The translations under genes and the position numbers were made by a program. Positions 38,584-39,721 of a stretch of DNA of 39,721 bases are shown here, one piece after another. Numbering within the stretch: the stretch's first letter is position 1; the number at the start of each line of letters is the position of its first letter. Source of the stretch: UBA1546 sp049302185 (GTDB lineage Bacteria; Nitrospirota; Thermodesulfovibrionia; Thermodesulfovibrionales; UBA1546); NCBI GenBank assembly GCA_049302185.1, contig JBAQLV010000021.1, positions 1 to 39,721 of the forward strand. Direction: 5' to 3'. The notes beneath the pieces were generated by a model. The model did not search any database, was not told the DNA's origin, and saw only the letters and a list, made by a program, of their open reading frames with translations.

Positions 38584-38814
38584 ATGAAAATAAAAGCTAA
38601 AGAATTTGATAAAAAATTTGATGAAGGCGGGGATATTTCCAAATACCTTGATGTGTCAAAAGCCAAAAGGCCCGATCAGGAACAGAAAAGGGTAAATGTT
38701 GATTTCCCTGTATGGATGATCCACTTATTGGATAGGGAAGCGCGGCGTTTGGGTGTGCCTCGGCAATCAATCATCAAAGTATGGGTAGCAGAGCGTCTTG
38801 AAAAAGCATCCTGA
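38584..38814 (+). CDS. BrnA/CopG-like antitoxin, no partner toxin
   Basis: 76 residues. MKIKAKEFDKKFDEGGDISKYLD followed by RVNVDFPVWMIHLLDREARRLGVPRQSIIKVWVAERLE is the ribbon-helix-helix antitoxin type paired with BrnT-like toxins; it should bind DNA and repress its own promoter. AAGGAGG (38568-38574) lies 9 nt before ATG 38584, which fixes the start. The toxin gene, normally just upstream, is absent; instead the attC-like site and TATAAT (38561-38566) precede it. An orphan antitoxin may persist after loss of the toxin or act against relatives' toxins. Confidence 0.8.
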   Translation: MKIKAKEFDKKFDEGGDISKYLDVSKAKRPDQEQKRVNVDFPVWMIHLLDREARRLGVPRQSIIKVWVAERLEKAS

Positions 38815-38816
38815 AA

Positions 38817-38838
38817 AGAGTTAATTCTAAATAACTCT
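38817..38838. terminator. Hairpin after the antitoxin gene
   Basis: AGAGTTA (38817-38823) and TAACTCT (38832-38838) pair around an 8-base loop directly after the stop codon. There is no T-run, so at most a weak terminator. Confidence 0.35.
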
Positions 38839-38874
38839 CATAATAGTTTCAACCGTAATTTATGGCTTTCCCTA

Positions 38875-38903
38875 TTGCCAAATCCTTTGCCTGACTTTAA
38901 AAT
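38875..38903 (+). promoter_or_regulatory. Promoter of mutL
   Basis: -35 TTGCCA (38875-38880), 17 bp, -10 TAAAAT (38898-38903). The predicted start falls at 38909-38911, which is the ATG itself, so the mRNA is probably leaderless; no Shine-Dalgarno sequence is present. Confidence 0.55.
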
Positions 38904-38908
38904 GTCTT

Positions 38909-39721
38909 ATGCCTGATATAAAGGTTCTTCCTGTTGACTTAAGAAATAAAATCGCTGCCGGAGAGGTAGTTGAACGACCTGCCTCTGTTGTGAAGGAACT
39001 CATAGAAAACTCAATTGACGCTGAAAGCACAGAGATAAATATAGAAATACTTTATGGAGGCAAGAGGCTAATCAGGGTTTCGGACAACGGCACAGGCATG
39101 GATGAAGAAGACGCGCGTTTGTGTTTTGAGCGCCACGCGACAAGCAAAATCAGCAGTGATGCCGATCTGTTCAATATCACGACAATGGGGTTTCGCGGAG
39201 AAGCGCTTCCTTCAATCGCATCAGTCTCAAAAACAAAACTTATTACAGGATTAAAAGGCTCTGAATCCGGGATATCAATAGAAAGCGCCGGAGGAGAAAT
39301 AAAAGAGATAAAAGAATCCCCGTTTTCAGGGACGTCTGTTGAGGTGAAGGATTTATTCTTCAATACGCCTGCAAGGAAAAAATTCCTGAAAACAAACAGC
39401 ACAGAGCTTTTCCATATCATTGACACTGTAACAAAGGAAGCGTTTTCGCATTATGAGATTGGATTCACGCTCTTGACTGAAAATCAGGAAACCATGATTT
39501 TCCCTAAGGCGTCAGGACTCAGGGAAAGGCTGATGCAGGTGTACGGCGATGAATTTGTAAACGGGCTGATAGAGGTTCATAAAGAAGAGGGCAATGGGAT
39601 TATAAAAATAAGCGCATTTGTCTCTGACATAGGGAATTTCAGGAACAGCAAGGCGCACCAATTCATATTCATAAATAAACGGCCGATAAAAGATGCCTCG
39701 CTTTCCCACGCGGTATACAGC
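38909..39721 (+). CDS. mutL: DNA mismatch repair protein MutL (5' part)
   Basis: 271 codons visible, open to the right edge. GHKL ATPase motifs are clear: ELIENSIDAES (N box), RVSDNGTGMD, FERHATSKIS, TTMGFRGEALPSIASV, and FFNTPARKKFLK; the N-terminal transducer domain follows (FVSDIGNFRNSKAHQFIFINKRPIKD). MutL links MutS mismatch recognition to strand removal. The C-terminal dimerisation/endonuclease domain lies beyond the window. The ATG at 38909 gives the usual opening IKVLPVDLRNKIAAGEVVERPASVVKEL. Confidence 0.96.
   Translation, partial: MPDIKVLPVDLRNKIAAGEVVERPASVVKELIENSIDAESTEINIEILYGGKRLIRVSDNGTGMDEEDARLCFERHATSKISSDADLFNITTMGFRGEALPSIASVSKTKLITGLKGSESGISIESAGGEIKEIKESPFSGTSVEVKDLFFNTPARKKFLKTNSTELFHIIDTVTKEAFSHYEIGFTLLTENQETMIFPKASGLRERLMQVYGDEFVNGLIEVHKEEGNGIIKISAFVSDIGNFRNSKAHQFIFINKRPIKDASLSHAVYS

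Overview
The window comes from a Gram-negative (diderm) bacterium. It carries the Kdo steps of lipopolysaccharide synthesis (kdsB, kdsA, kdsD), a periplasmic-type L,D-transpeptidase and lipoproteins beside a standard bacterial housekeeping set. The mixture of genes (stand-alone IMP cyclohydrolase, TIGR03960-type radical SAM protein followed by RNase G, LarE beside a GlcF-like Fe-S protein) and the many short palindromic repeats look like an uncultured Nitrospirota (Thermodesulfovibrio-like) or a nearby anaerobic lineage. That placement is an impression, not a result.

Layout. 1-2.4 kb: the edge of a putative insertion sequence, then three minus-strand genes (DUF2726, unknown, PIN-like) separated by integron-type attC sites, with a consensus sigma70 promoter reading into them and no integrase in view. 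2.4-6.8 kb: a kinase fragment, radC, purH (cyclohydrolase domain only), purD, purE and a DUF89 phosphatase. 6.9-9.6 kb: an RRM protein, then a gene graveyard (PhnD-like lipoprotein, membrane sensor and chemoreceptor fragments) beside an internally deleted ISNCY-like element. 9.6-16.1 kb: a tightly overlapping minus-strand operon kdsB-pyrG-kdsA-[DNA methyltransferase-restriction enzyme]-kdsD. 16.2-19.4 kb: a foreign-looking membrane protein with its own consensus promoter, and a PriA whose ATPase motifs are all eroded. 19.6-26 kb: a U32 protein and a dephospho-CoA kinase/riboflavin kinase fusion (minus), divergent from the radical SAM protein and RNase G. 26.1-29.2 kb: larE, a GlcF-like Fe-S protein, transaldolase and an FmdB zinc ribbon. 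29.2-30.3 kb: rpmB-dciA-like-lipoprotein (minus). 30.4-36.2 kb: infB-rbfA-nrnA-inositol monophosphatase-L,D-transpeptidase. 36.2-38.9 kb: DUF167, then a second integron-cassette-like stretch (nuclease-like gene, attC, TPR protein, attC-like site, BrnA-like antitoxin). 38.9 kb to the end: mutL, running off the window.

The features most worth attention are two integrase-less cassette clusters, supported by the match between each cassette's first six bases and its own inverse core site; a CoaE-riboflavin kinase fusion; a PriA without Walker motifs; a restriction-modification pair seamlessly coupled into the Kdo operon; and short repeats translated in frame inside conserved enzymes, including one repeat read in the same frame in two unrelated proteins. 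Several genes without a Shine-Dalgarno sequence have a -10 hexamer 5-6 nt before the ATG, which suggests leaderless transcripts. No rRNA, tRNA or CRISPR array was seen.
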